Source: Portulaca oleracea
Taxonomy: Eukaryota; Streptophyta; Magnoliopsida; Caryophyllales; Portulacaceae
Assembly: GCA_029582165.1 (NCBI GenBank)
Contig: CM055891.1
Location: 28,436,832-28,500,831, forward strand
Reading direction: 5' to 3'
DNA: 64,000 bases
Shown: one piece after another, positions 1 through 11,549 of the stretch
How the letters are laid out: each line of letters begins with the position of its first letter
Numbering within the stretch: position 1 is the first letter of the stretch
Made by a program: the position numbers and the translations under genes
Notes under the pieces: model-generated
The model's input: the letters and a program-made list of their open reading frames with translations, nothing else
Told to the model about the DNA's origin: nothing
Database searches by the model: none

Positions 1-3000
1 CTTAAAGACATTGAAGTAGTAGTTCACCTGTTCCGGCCTGCTCTTGTTGGGTAAATCCGCGCGCAATTTGTCCCAGAAACACTTGTTCTCCTTCAACACA
101 GATCGGAATGTGTTCTCTTCTTCAGAAGTCCAAGACAGACTGCATTGCTCGCCCATCTTGTGGAAGTTCCATGTGTAAAACAAAGGGCCCAATTCAAGCT
201 TCGTCTTCTTCCTTCTCTCAGAAATATGAAACCTCACACAATCACTTGAACCGGGTTGTTGGCATGCACAAGCATCGACCCTCCCCTTTCCGATGGGGTC
301 TCTTTCAATCAGGGAGTTTGAGTTATGTTGTCGTCTCCTCTCAAGAGGCCAGACTTTTGTGCCCAGCCATTTGGGGTCACTTTCAGCTGTCACTCCGGTC
401 CACTCCGGGACTTCTGCCTGAAAAGGTCGCCCAACGGGGATCCTCTGTTGAGGACGAGATGTATAGAGTGAAGCATTTGGCAGAACACCATGTCGGGATA
501 CTTTCCTTTGGTTTGGATAGCGTGTTATTGCTGTAAGAAGTCTAGGACTCGATCTCTCTGCAACTTTGATATGATCGTCAAACATGGATGGATGCATTCT
601 CTGCTTTCTCTACAGAACCGAAATTTTCAACATTAGCCGAAATCCTAGTCCTTAGATGAAGGGCATGGTGGATTGAAATACAAGTAGTCCCAATGTGAGT
701 CCTGCTTTCGCGAGGTTTGAGGACATCCACATGTAGACAGTTTGACCTCGACATTCAATGTTTGTAGCGAGATTAATTCCAAGCAACCCACATGAAAAGA
801 GGTGCATACAAAAAAAGGAAATAAACACGTAAATACATATATAGGATCAAATACTAGTTGGATACCACATGCTTGGTCGCACCCAGTTGAACCACTTTTT
901 CATAAACTTGCATTGCTACTAATTTTCACAAAAAACACCTCGATATTCATTAGGGATGAAGTTGTAAGGCCTCCCTAGTCCCTAGAACCCTAGTGGCTCT
1001 CTCTAGACCAACTCTACGCTAGATGGTTGTAATTATTGTGTACAAAAGTATGCTTAAATTGAAGACATGAGCTTTCTCCTACATGCTAATTACTCATCCA
1101 TGTGTGTCAACTTGCCTATTACTAAATATTTCCATGCATTTATATCCATTACCAAGGCTAGGCTAGTAAAGGAAGCTATGGCACTAATCCATCACTTGTC
1201 AATCTATAAAGCCATCATAATGCCTTGGAACAAATCATCACAAGCACCTTCGAACAAAAACCCTCCTTGAGACCATGTTCTTTTGGTGGGTACGTAGATG
1301 TTGGGTAAGTTAGGTTAAGAAGGTTTGGGTAGTTTATGTAGAAGTAGGTAATGAGTTGTTTTAAAAGTAGAAAAATTATGAACATTTAGTAGAAAATGTA
1401 GAATTGGGTAGGGATAGGTAAAAAAATATTGTGGTAGTTTACCCTGACAAAGAACAAGGTTGAGTACAAAAAATAAAGGAGAGGAAAAAGAGCTTTTTTT
1501 TGTAAGAAAGGAGAAAGTACTTCATAGGCAAGTATATTCTCCAAGAACCCATATATCTTCAAGACTCTCCTTAGATATACTCAAAATACATGCAAATACA
1601 CATTTGGCTTAAAGAAATTAGCTTTTGTTGCCTAGAGTTGTCCACATATGGCCCATTTTATTATAGTTCTCAACTTCCCATCCAAACACAATCCTCAAAT
1701 AGAAATACTAATAGTCAAGAAACCCACTTTCATGGATACATATCCATTCTACATGTTGTATCCTAATGTTTCCAAAAATCACATATCCACGTGTTAGAGA
1801 CAATGTCATGTCCGTGTCTAACGTCAAGGCTTGGAGTCCACACTTTTTACCATAGATATAAAATGAGAAAGAATACCTCCTCCCAAGTTGGACTAAGCCT
1901 TAACTTCCCAAATCCTCACTTATTTTCATCGTTCATGTAATCCTCAACAACCCCAAATGTTCCTAGTCTCCAAGGTCACCAATAAGAAAAACGTCCCTTT
2001 GGTCCTAGTAATATTTCCTAAATTTAGATTTCCTTCCTTACTTAGGTTGCATCCGAATTGGTTATTAGTCTTAGCTTTCACGAGAACAAAAATGGAATTC
2101 TCTTCAGTCGCTACAAGTATATGTATATTTGTCAACGACAGTGCATGAAAACATCTAAAAGCGTCAACAAGAAGTGATCTAACCAAGACAGATTCACTCA
2201 AGAACAAAAATGGGATTCTCTTCGGCAGCTACAAGTGTGTATATATATACACATTGTCCAAACAAGATTGGTGATGAGACCATGAAAGCATCAAACATAT
2301 CCCAAACCTGATTTCATGAATCATGATGACAATAAACATAATATGCATAAAGCATGTTAAAGACCAACATTCATACAGATGCAATAAACATAATATTCAG
2401 ATCAACATATGCATAAGAAAACAAATACCTGCCAAATCAATTGCTCACTGCCTTCAACCGGCTTCTTCTTGAGAAACAATGCTTCTCTGGCTAGCAAGAC
2501 CTGCTTCCAGCAATGCTCATCTCCGAACGATCCCCACTTACTGCTTTCAGGAATTGCGCCGATCCCTGGATCAGTGGGATCCTTGGATACCTTAGCCATC
2601 CAACTAAGCATTTTCAATAGAGCGTTCCGCTCACTAACATTACTAGAAACCTCCTCCTTTATTGCTCTTGTACCCGACGCTTCCGGAGAAGCATCATCTG
2701 CAGCAAAACTCATCTCAGTTCTTGCTCTGTCTAACTTCCCATCATCATGACTCAATCCAGAATGCCTCACTCTCTCACAACTGCAAACCTCCTCCTTCAA
2801 CATACTTGCATCCACAATTGTTGATTTATCCCCAAACGGAGTACAACACCGCTGAGAAGCATCTGAGTTTTCTGAACTCATGATTGCATTTTCAGCCTCG
2901 ACCGAAAACCTCTTAGCATCCGATACATTGCGAGAAATGAAATCTGCAAAGCTCACTTCACTATGTATTTTCTCCAACTTATTGCTGTCCTTTTTCACTT

Positions 3001-3760
3001 CATTCAAATCCTCATCGCTCGCCCTCTTTACCTTCTTCTTCGCACCAGTTAAATCCACATCGCTTGCAAACCCCGAATCAGTCTTCTTCTTCCTCTTTAA
3101 CTTCCCACCAGCACACTCACCTTCAGTCAAATCCACAACATCTGCGAAACCCAGTTTCATCTTCTTCCTAAACTTCTTGTCAACCATATCATCATTCGTT
3201 AAGTCGACGAAATTCATGTCAGTTTTCTCCGTTTTCCCTACATAATGCTCACTGATTTTGCTAATCTCATCCATAATACTAGACATGAGGCTGCTGAAAC
3301 CCGCCTGAAACTCCATCGACAACTCATCCGAATGCACCAGATTACTAGGCCAAACCCTTTTCGAGTTACAACCAACGGGCGATTTCACTAGGCAACTTTC
3401 CAACGCCTCCAAATACTTCAAGTAAATCAGCTTCATAGCCGACCCAAGAGTTGACCCGACTCCATAGATCGAACCCACCTCACCCCACAAACCATTCTTA
3501 GAAACAGCCTCAAACCCACCTTTCTGCTTCACAATACAGTAAAGTTTGAGCAAATCAACGGAGTGCCCATTACCAAGCATTGGAGGTAAAGGCTTAAAAC
3601 CACCATTAGAACAAGTACCCTTCAGAAAAATCGATAACAGCTCAACAAATAAGCTCTTCAGCTTAGCCTCTTTGCCACTCAAACCCTCATTCGATTCGAG
3701 GGTTTTCTGGGTCGTCGTCTTACATCGAACCATAGATGATTGGTTCTCAACTTCGACCAT
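1..3760 (-). CDS. ARID-ELM2-Myb domain chromatin protein (5' part, two exons, partial)
   Basis: Two exons are visible: exon 1 at 3760-2429 (444 codons) and exon 2 at 609-1 (203 codons, open to the window edge). The donor is CAG|GTATTT at 2428 and the acceptor is TGTAG at 610. Both junctions are phase 0, giving ...LIWQ|RKQRMHPSMFDD. Residues about 30-120 are an ARID/BRIGHT DNA-binding domain (GGFKPLPPMLG, VKQKGGFEAVSKNGLW, YLKYLEALE). A charged, low-complexity middle follows. Exon 2 carries an ELM2-type segment (IPVGRPFQAEVPEWTG, IERDPIGKGR) and then a Myb/SANT-like segment (SLSWTSEEENTFRSVL, FWDKLRADLPNKS). This order is that of the plant ARID1/ARID2-type nuclear proteins thought to act in histone-deacetylase-type complexes. 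The first in-frame ATG is at 3760; an in-frame TAG lies just upstream. Three VDLT motifs embedded in basic stretches (about 3030-3215) look like SUMO-interacting motifs. The C-terminus is outside the window. Confidence 0.9.
610..2428 (-). other. Intron 1 of the ARID-ELM2 gene
   Basis: This 1819-bp stretch lies between the two exons of the ARID-ELM2 gene, with GT at 2428-2427 and AG at 611-610. It is AT-rich. I see no coding region, clear transposon or RNA gene in it. The short open frames on either strand here have no recognisable domain. Confidence 0.8.
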
Positions 3761-4095
3761 CCTGCTACACAGCTGTGGATTCAAACCCTAAACCCACAAA
3801 CAACAACAAGATTCAGAAGAAAATCAAGACCCAGGCTACCCACCAAGCATCAACAGCTCAGGTGATAAATGGTGAGCTGGGGTATTGTGTTTTGAAGTGA
3901 GTTGGATAAATTTCTAAAGCAGGAACTTCCAAATTGGGCAGCCTCTCTCTTTCTTTCCCCGCGAATGGGGAGAGAGAAAGAGAGAGAATGTGGAGGGAGA
4001 GGGAAAGTGGGGAGATTTGAATTTTTCGAACAGACCCACCTCAGAAATTTCTATCCTGGAAAAAAATTGAATAGTGGGCTGTTTGTCTATTCGAC

Positions 4096-4128
<33 letters not shown>

Positions 4129-4511
4129 TGAGAGAGAGAGAGAGACTCTTACCAGAGAGAGAATAAGGGGGGGAGTGATGGGGTTGGGAGACTTCCTTGA
4201 CCCTTGATTTTCTTTACCCTTTGATTTTCTTAAGATTCTTCTAATTGTATTTTCAATTTCTCCTAAATTTTGCAAGAGAGAGAGAAATAGGGTTGGTTAA
4301 TTGAAGATGAAGAAGGAGAATTGGAACTTGGGAGATGGGAGATCTAGGGTTTGAGAAGGGAGAAAGGTGGAATTTTTTGAATTTAGGGAAGAATAGAAAG
4401 CATGGGGTGAGGTTCTTGGGGAGAGAAAATTTTTGAAGGGATGGCTGGAAGGAAATATTGGGTGACCAAATAAAAAGTTTTTGGAATAGGGTTTGGTCAA
4501 TTTATAAGCAA
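3761..4511 (-). promoter_or_regulatory. Leader and probable promoter of the ARID-ELM2 gene
   Basis: On the minus strand this stretch contains a possible leader intron acceptor (TTTGTGGGTTTAG just upstream of the ATG), a long CT tract, and near 4500 a TTATAAATT box next to a CCAATT motif. That arrangement suits a promoter some 700 bp upstream of the start codon. The transcription start and leader splicing cannot be fixed from sequence alone. Confidence 0.4.
4100..4144. repeat. (GA)n/(CT)n microsatellite
   Basis: About 44 bases of GA repeat with a single T interruption. It reads as CT on the sense strand of the ARID-ELM2 gene, lies within its presumed leader, and is typical of pyrimidine-rich plant 5' leaders. 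Confidence 0.9.
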
Positions 4512-4929
4512 TTGGGAAACTAACTAATCATGGTTAAGTAATCAAAGTGTTTGGTTAGTGAGATGAGTTTAGATCTAAGATGTGGTTGATCTTTTTAGGT
4601 GGATTAAATTTCTATTTTATAACTATAAAATACTAGCAAATACCCGGACGTTGCAAAATATTAATTTGTTTAGAATTCTATAGTATATAGAAAAGATCTT
4701 GATATGATTTAGATTTTTTTTAATACAATTAGGAAATTTGTAGATCATTGATGTCTATATATGACATCTAAATCAATATCGATTTCAACCAAATATAAAG
4801 AAATTTGACTCAAAGACAAATCCTAAAACCAAATCAACATTCTTTCATGTATATTTAAGATTCTCAAAACCAAATCAACATTCCCCTCAAATCTCGTATT
4901 AGCAGGACTATGTTGGACGTTTTGTTGTT
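4512..4929. other. Gene-free AT-rich stretch
   Basis: No gene seen. A phrase near 4632-4656 (ACTAGCAAATACCCG) resembles ends seen in some plant non-autonomous elements, but no second end or target duplication was found. Confidence 0.4.
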
Positions 4930-5115
4930 GTTGTTGCCAAGATTGTTAGAATCGGGATCCTAACTCGGATTCATAGGATAGTTTTAGGATTGAAATTAAC
5001 CCACGTATGATCGTGGATCGCAATATAGATAGTAGAATCACATCGAGGATTTTGGATAATAAAATCGTAGGATCGTAGATCAGGATCGAGATTTTAATAA
5101 CTATAGTTGTTGCTG
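4930..5115. repeat. Dispersed element rich in GATCCTA/TAGGATC words (copy 1)
   Basis: The stretch repeats TAGGATC/GATCCTA-type words. Its reverse complement matches the start of 8800-9258 (shared CGATCCNNATCTACGATCC-like order followed by CCTACGATTTTA). It is probably a non-autonomous DNA transposon fragment; no clean ends or target duplication were identified. A run of 12 C follows at 5134-5145. Confidence 0.5.
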
Positions 5116-5244
5116 TTGTAATCTCGTTAGACACCCCCCCCCCCCAACAAAATAAAGAATAGGACTCACAGTATAATTTGTTTGTTGTACAACAACTCTA
5201 TCTCTTTCACTTTTGGTTTTTAAAGGTTATATCACTTTTTTTAA

Positions 5245-5644
5245 GGGAAATTCCATTTGGTATGTTTCAACTTTTGTCTATTTCAAATTGTCAATCACTT
5301 TTGAAATCATTCTATGTAGTAGGCTTATTTTGAAAATTATTCCAAATGGTAAGGCTTATTTTAAAAAGTTTAAAAAGTATTCCAAGTTTTCAAACACTTT
5401 AAAAATTATTCCTAATTGTCAAACACTTTAGATATTATTCCAAGTGAATCGATTGTGAGATTGATACGGAGAACTAAATGAAATTGAAAGAGAAGAAAGT
5501 TTTGCGAGTAATATTTTAACAACGGTACAAGAAGAAGCTCATGGGATGAAATAATTTTCAAAATAAGCCTACCACTTGGAATATTTTAAAAAGTGGTTGA
5601 AAACTTGGAAAAGACAAAAGTTGAAGCCTACCAAATGGAATTTC
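5245..5644. mobile_element. Long-TIR MITE, copy 1
   Basis: Ends GGGAAATTCCATTTGG and, inverted, CCAAATGGAATTTC. The inverted arms are near 100 bp long; the right arm carries GACAAAAGTTGAAGCC, matching GCTTCAACTTTTGTC on the left. No coding capacity. The arm length suggests a Mutator-type or similar non-autonomous DNA element; the superfamily is not proved. Confidence 0.75.
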
Positions 5645-5717
5645 ACTTTTGGTTGTTGTACAACAACTCTATCTCTTTCACTTTTGGTTTTTAAAGGTTA
5701 TATCACTTTTTTTTTTA

Positions 5718-6120
5718 GGGAAATTCCATTTGGTATGCTTCAACTTTTGTCTATTTCAAATTGTCAATCACTTTTGAAATTATTCTATGTAGTAGGCTTA
5801 TTTTGAAAATTATTCCAAATGGTAAGGCTTATTTTGAAAAGTTTAAAAAGTATTCCAAGTTTTCAAACACTTTAAAAATTATTCCTAATTATCAAACACT
5901 TTAGATATTATTCCAAGTGAATCGATTGTGAGATTGATAGGGAGAACTAAATGAAATTGAAAGAGAAGGAAAGTTTTGCGAGTAATATTTTAACAATGGT
6001 ACAAGAAGAAGCTCATGGGATGAAATAATTTTCAAAATAAGCCTACCACTTGGAATATTTTAAAAAGTGGTTGACAACTTGGAAAAGACAAAAGTTGAAG
6101 CCTACCAAATGGAATTTCCC
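5718..6120. mobile_element. Long-TIR MITE, copy 2
   Basis: Same element as 5245-5644 with only scattered differences. Left end GGGAAATTCCATTTGGTA, right end TACCAAATGGAATTTCCC. It abuts the SINE-like unit that begins at 6121. Confidence 0.75.
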
Positions 6121-6295
6121 CTTTTTTATATATCTTAGCGGTCCGACTAGGGGCCCCTCTCCTACCCACAACATCTCCGACATGGTTAGACAAAATGCCC
6201 CCCTCCCCCCAAGATTCGAACTATGGAGGTAAGGTATAAGAGGAGGATTTCTTACCACTCGGGCAAGAGGAGATTGGGTGGGTGCAAAACACTAC
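6121..6295 (-). mobile_element. tRNA-derived SINE-like element
   Basis: On the minus strand a box A-like TTGCCCGAGTGGTAAG (near 6253-6266) is followed about 35 bases later by a box B-like GTTCGAATCTT (near 6212-6221). This is the internal RNA polymerase III promoter layout of tRNA-derived SINEs. The body ends in an A-rich stretch (ATATATAAAAAAGG) against the neighbouring MITE. There is no tRNA cloverleaf good enough for a real tRNA gene. Confidence 0.6.
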
Positions 6296-6737
6296 TAATG
6301 TATGTGTGTAACACCCCTAGATTATTAATCACCATATTAGGACTAACACAACACATCAATAGTGATTAGCAAGCAGAACTAAGATGTAAGGATATTACCC
6401 ACCATCCTCAACCAAGGAACAGGCTAACAATCAACCAAAAGACTCCAAACAATACAACGACCATTGAACCTTATTCATGCAACATACATAACTCCATAAC
6501 TATTCAAAATCAACCTTAAGCAATAATAAAACATAACAATCCAAAAGACGATAAACACTTCCTTACGACGATCAAAGTAGTCTTGAAAGTCTTCTATGGA
6601 TATGATCTGGAACAATATCACGAACTTGAGGTGATGCTTAGAAGCTCTGGCATGTGCCTGATGGTGAGTAATACTTTCATTGATATCTTACGGCTAATGT
6701 GTCACCTTCCAAAGCGACAAGCCATTGAGAAAACTGT

Positions 6738-7290
6738 CTTTTGGAGCGAGGAGCCATTTTTCAGAGCGAGAGAGATTATGAATGAATCGCATTTCGAAGC
6801 AAGGAGCCACCTTTGGGAACGATTTAGTTGATGAACGAATCACCTTTCAGAGTAAGGAACCACCTTTCGAATCGATTGAGTTGATGAACGAAACGAATCA
6901 CTTTCAGAGCGATGAGGCACCTTTCGGAGCCCTGAGTTGATGAACGAATCACCTTTTGAAGCAAGGAGCCACCTTTTTGAGTGACTAAGTTGATGACAGA
7001 ACTACCTTTCGAAGTGATCGATTTACTTGATGAAAGAAAGAACCACTTTCGAAACAATGGTCACCTTTCGGAGCGATTGAGTTGTTAAGAGAACCACCTT
7101 TCGGGGGGATTAGCCACTTTTGGGAGTGACTTAGTTGAATTGATGAATGTCTTGCCTTTTAGAGCGAAGTGCCACCTTTGGATTGACTAAGTTGACTTGG
7201 TGAGCCACTTTGAAGTGACGAGCCTCTTCTCAGGGTAGTTGAACTTGACAGACAACCTGCTTGTCGGATCCACGAGCCACCTTTTAGGGC
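6738..7290. repeat. Degenerate minisatellite, unit about 55-65 bp
   Basis: A phrase of the type AGCCACCTTTCGGAGCGA followed by TTGAGTTGATGAACGAA recurs about ten times with substitutions and indels. It lies inside the presumed LTR at 6307-8664. Confidence 0.7.
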
Positions 7291-7676
7291 GATTAGAAAA
7301 ATTTAACAAATATATCGTTTTTAAAAGAAATGCTCCACCCTTCAAGGGGTGACTTGACTTGAATGATTGTAGCAGCTCTAGTTTGCTTGAAATGATTGTC
7401 TGCAATTGCTAGTACTGCAAATATGATTTTAGATAATTTGTTGATTTTGTTTGCTAGAGTGTGATTAGAGATCAATCTAATCTCCCTCTTAAAACTTGGG
7501 GCCATGGTGGAGTCTCTGGATGAGCTTCCATACGTGTTTCACTTAGCCCTTAGTCCTTAGTGTGCGTTCTTGAGACATGTGGCGACTATGTTTTTCTTGT
7601 TTCCTTTTGCTCATTAGTCAATAGGTAGGCCTTAATGTTATTATGATGGCATGCATGCAATTGGTCTACTAGGCTC

Positions 7677-8281
7677 CAGGGGTGGCCATAACCGATTAAC
7701 CGCTTTTAAGGTTTTTGGATTTTAAAAATCTAAACCTAAACCGCATTATGCAGTTAACCGCTTTTGAAATATGGAAACCTAAACCAAACTAAAACCGCCA
7801 TTCGGAAGCAGTTAAGCGCATTTAAAATCAAGAAACCTAAATCAAACCGAAATTTACACGGTTAACCGCATTCTATACACGGTTTATGCTTAAATGGAAA
7901 TTTACAATAACATTTATGGAAGTAAATGCAACCATATTGCTAATAAATTCGCATCTTGATACGCCGCTACTTGCCCCTGCCTTTGAAAATTGAAATTGTG
8001 AATAACCATCAAACAACATCAAGCCATCGCATACTTAGTCCATAAACTCCAAGTTTCTAACAAACGGGGATGGGGTGAATAAACAAGTTCAACACCTAAA
8101 CCGGTTAACCACGGTTAACCGTTTTAGAGAAATCCAAAACCAAAACCTAAACCGGTCAAAGTGGTTTTGTTAACCTAAATCTCTTTTACACAAAAAGTAA
8201 TTCGGTTAACCGCTTTTATCGGTTTGGTTTTACCGGTTTGACGGTTCAAGTTTCGGTTTAGGTTTAATGTGGCCACCCATA
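7677..8281. mobile_element. hAT-type MITE with 8-bp target duplication (CTAGGCTC)
   Basis: Ends CAGGGGTGGCCA and TGGCCACCCATA are inverted repeats. CTAGGCTC flanks both sides (7669-7676 and 8282-8289), the 8-bp duplication typical of hAT transposition. The interior is filled with variants of GGTTAACCG and its neighbours, probably subterminal repeats. No coding region. Confidence 0.85.
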
Positions 8282-8799
8282 CTAGGCTCTAGACTCTTTG
8301 AAATGACACACTTTATGTGTTTATGCACTTTATGCACTTTCGCATGACTGTTGAACTTATACAGGATTTTAATGTGAATTCATGATGTTTCATCACTTAT
8401 GCATTGATTTATAATCTGATTCTATACGCATTCATCCTTCAACCCTTAGAATAGGATAAACACTCCCTAAGCGTCAAAATGACCTGTACAATGATTTCAG
8501 AACAAGGCAAAATAGGCAAGGCTTATGATATGAGATCTCCATGGAGCTGGAAGGCCAATAAAGGCATGTTTCTCGAGGCCACCTTGTTTGTTTTCTTGGA
8601 TCATTCTAGGATCACGGGTGGCCCATGAGAGTACTATTTGATTAGCTACTTCTAGGGTGTGACAAGGATGTTTGGGGTGTCCTCACTTTATAGTTTTTTC
8701 TTTGGACCTGTCATTGGGAACTTGGAGGAGTGAGAGTTTGAGATCTTTCATAATAGAGAGCATGTGTCCCTCTACATTAGAGTGAGTTATGTCACCACT

Positions 8800-9258
8800 A
8801 TGTAACAAGATGGTCGCTCTAAAATCCCGATCCACATCTATGATCCTACGATTTTAGGATCCAAAAACCCTCTATCGATTTAACTCTTATTAGAATCCTA
8901 AAGTAATTAGAATCTTATGATCCTAACTTAGTGTGAATATTATGTGCTAGAATCACAATACGATTGTACGATTCCCTACGATCTGATCCACGACCCTAAA
9001 TTAATTTGATAATGTTTGCTCACATTATCAACTATAGAATTTTGTCATAACAATATAATTTTTGTATTAAAGTTACCCCCCGAAATGCAATTTAACACAT
9101 TTTATTTTAGTGAATATTTGTTAAGATTTTAGCTATTATAGAACATTTTTTCTATTTGCATAATATATTAGAATCTTACGATCATTGATCCAATTCTATG
9201 ATTTCGATTCTAACTACCCATATCGATCCTAACTAGGATTCCTATTATGACAACCTTG
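8800..9258. repeat. Dispersed element rich in GATCCTA words (copy 2)
   Basis: Related in inverted orientation to 4930-5115. It starts near TGGTCGCTCTAAAATC and ends near AACTAGGATTCCTATTATG. Many GATCCTA, TACGATT and AGAATC words. Superfamily unknown; no open frame. Confidence 0.45.
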
Positions 9259-11549
9259 GGGACAACATGAAGGTTGGATGAGCTCCCAACTTGGTGGAGT
9301 GGTTAACTAGGTGTTGTTTCTTGCGATAATATGATGAGATGATGGGTCCTACTTTCGGTTTGCCTTCGCTTCGATGTAGTAAGCTTTTTCTCATTGGTGA
9401 AGGGCGACCCCTCACTCAGTTGTGCTAAGAATGGGGACCATGTAGTGAATCTCGCACTTGCTTTAATGACCAAGTAAAAAAGCTCTAGAATGATATGGAA
9501 GGACTAGGAGGATTGGTTTGGAAGTGGATAACCATTGAAGGTTTATGGAGGAAGAGATGATGGTATTGAATGGTCACATCTCGCATGGGTTCATGGTTAT
9601 ATAAGTGGGATGAATCTAAACGTGTTGGTGGACCTGAAAGGATTCACAGTAGAGGAGATAGTCGAGGGATGGACATTTCTCAAAGATGATTGCAAATGGC
9701 GATGCATCTCATAGGATGGGAGATGGCTTGATAAATGTTGGGATGCAAGGGTGATTTACATCTGAAATAAGACGAGAGGTTTATGATGGCAAGGGATAAG
9801 AAAATTATTTATCGTCTTAAGAATCTAAGGTTTATTCTCCTTTTGCCTAGCCCACCCGAGAAGGGTTTTCAAGCTAGTCTTTGTTCTCTTGCTCTCCTTC
9901 TATATAGCCTGCCCTAGTGGGGTTTTCAAGCTAGGATTTCTTATCCTCTCACTCAAAGACCAAATTCTCAGCTAATGGGTTTTCTCTTAAGTGAAACATA
10001 GCGATCAGACCTCAAAGAGGTTCTCCGACGTATCTGATGTGGAATCAGGGCAGTCGTACTCGTAGTTCATAATGCGTAACTTCAAAGGATTGGCGACTTA
10101 AGAAGGGCTTGGTGAGGTAGGTTTGAGGGTATGGATGAGTGGTTTGCGAAGGCTTTGAGATCCAATGAGGTGGTTTTAAGCTTCAAACGAATGGATGTGA
10201 AGGTTCGGAGGTTTGGCCAGGTGTATAAAGGCTTAAGCTGTAGTGAGTTGCATGGAGGTTTGAAGGCTTGGCATGATTCAAGGGCTTGGATATAAAGGTC
10301 TGAGAGATTTGAAAAGTGTTTTTGTGACTGTAGATTGACAACTCCTCCTTTGATTTTTTTTTTGGCTTCTTTTTCTATTCCTTTTTTATTCTTCTTTTTT
10401 TTTTTCTATTTTTTCTTTCCCTTACTTTCTTCGTTTATTGCTTTTCTCTGCATGAGTTCAACCTTTGTTCTTCTTCTGTTGATGTTTGTCACGACACACT
10501 TTCGGTAAGAGGAATGATGAGGTTGGTGAAGAATAAGGGTTCTTTGGGTAGTGTCCGTTGAATGTGAAGTAAAGGAGGGTGATGTGGTATGAGAAAACAC
10601 AATGATGTAGGTGTAAGTGAGTATAAATGGGCTATATGGATGCCAAAGCGTTAGCCTCATGTCCTGGGCACATTTGTTTAGGCTATTGGACTTAGAATAC
10701 ATGGATGTTCACTTTTAAGAGATGGTTGATTTCGACCTTTTCTGATAACCTCTCCTTTTACCCAAGATGTTGGATGAGTATGCACATTGCCTTCTCTCTT
10801 ATTGATTTATTTTCCTGTTGTTTTCTTTCTTCTTCTTTTTTAAATCTCTCTCTCTAGTTGTTTAAACTTGGATTCATGGTATGAAGATAGATGTGGATGA
10901 AGATGAAGGGAAAGGGATGTGTTAGACTTATATTTTAAGGGTGGTGAACGGGTGAGCAAATTTTCAACTCAGGTTAAGAGTGCAAGCACGAGATTCTATT
11001 TTGTTTGGTAACAAAGAAGTGATCGCTAGAATCAAATAGATGCATCTTATTGAATTCAGAAAGATGAGTACATCAAGGACTAACTTAATGCTACCTTTAA
11101 CCGACTCTGAAACAGGATGCTTGAAAATCAGCACCCGAGCCAATTCTAAAGCCCTTTTAGAGCGGTGTTCTCTTTGCTCTCAACTTGCATTTGAAGAATC
11201 ATCGCTCTAGTTGGTCTTTTGTGCTGCTTTTGGTAAGGGCGATTTTTCTGACTGGAGTTTCTTTTTGAAGGTAAAGCAATTCTCAGTGTCGTTCCCCTAC
11301 ATCGATGTAGAGTAACATTCTATCCCTTTGGTTTATCTTCTGGCTCTCCTCTTGGTGGAGAAAACTCGATGATCCCTTTATTGACGAGTTTCAAGAGCTT
11401 GGGCATATGAGATGTCAAGTGGAGTGTACGAGGTATAGGTGTTATACTTTTTAATGGCATGGGTTTCCACGTCCTTAGCTGGGTTGCTGGATGAACCAGT
11501 GACCCTTTTGTTGCTGCTAGAGATTTTCTATCCTTGCGAGGTGTTATTT
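9259..11549. other. Gene-free, old repetitive stretch
   Basis: No gene recognised. Around 10080-10320 the phrase AAGGCTTGG/GGTTTGAAGGCTT recurs loosely, resembling the word clusters of the LTRs elsewhere in the window. T-rich tracts lie at 10345-10420 and 10800-10860. This is probably decayed retrotransposon sequence belonging to the gag relic that follows. Confidence 0.35.

Larger units (their letters stand above)
5182..6120. repeat. Tandem duplication of a long-TIR MITE with its flank
   Basis: Two copies of about 470 bp follow one another (unit starts TTGTTGTACAACAACTC at 5182 and 5653). Each contains one MITE plus the same short left flank, so the duplication happened after insertion or by slippage between copies. 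Confidence 0.85.
6307..8664 (-). mobile_element. Probable LTR of a decayed LTR retrotransposon, interrupted by a hAT MITE
   Basis: Left end TGTAACACCCCTAGA and right end TCTAGGGTGTGACA form TG...CA ends with an inverted match. The five flanking bases do not match (ATGTG against AGGAT), so this is not a clean solo LTR. It may be one LTR of a rearranged minus-strand element. It contains a degenerate tandem repeat (6738-7290) and a nested hAT MITE (7677-8281), and no intact coding region. Confidence 0.4.

Noticed and set aside
1944..2207. Open frames on both strands within the ARID gene intron
   Set aside because: No domain, no codon structure, and flanking exons splice across the region.
3784..3784. 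Upstream start for the ARID protein eight codons before 3760
   Set aside because: That position is TTG, not ATG; the first ATG in frame is at 3760.
4620..4660. Helitron end
   Set aside because: A suggestive phrase only; no CTRR hairpin end or 5' TC end could be paired.
6200..6270. tRNA gene
   Set aside because: Box A and box B are present, but no acceptor stem or cloverleaf; better explained as a SINE.
8653..8670. Clean solo LTR at 6307-8664
   Set aside because: The flanking five bases differ (ATGTG and AGGAT), so only a probable LTR is reported.
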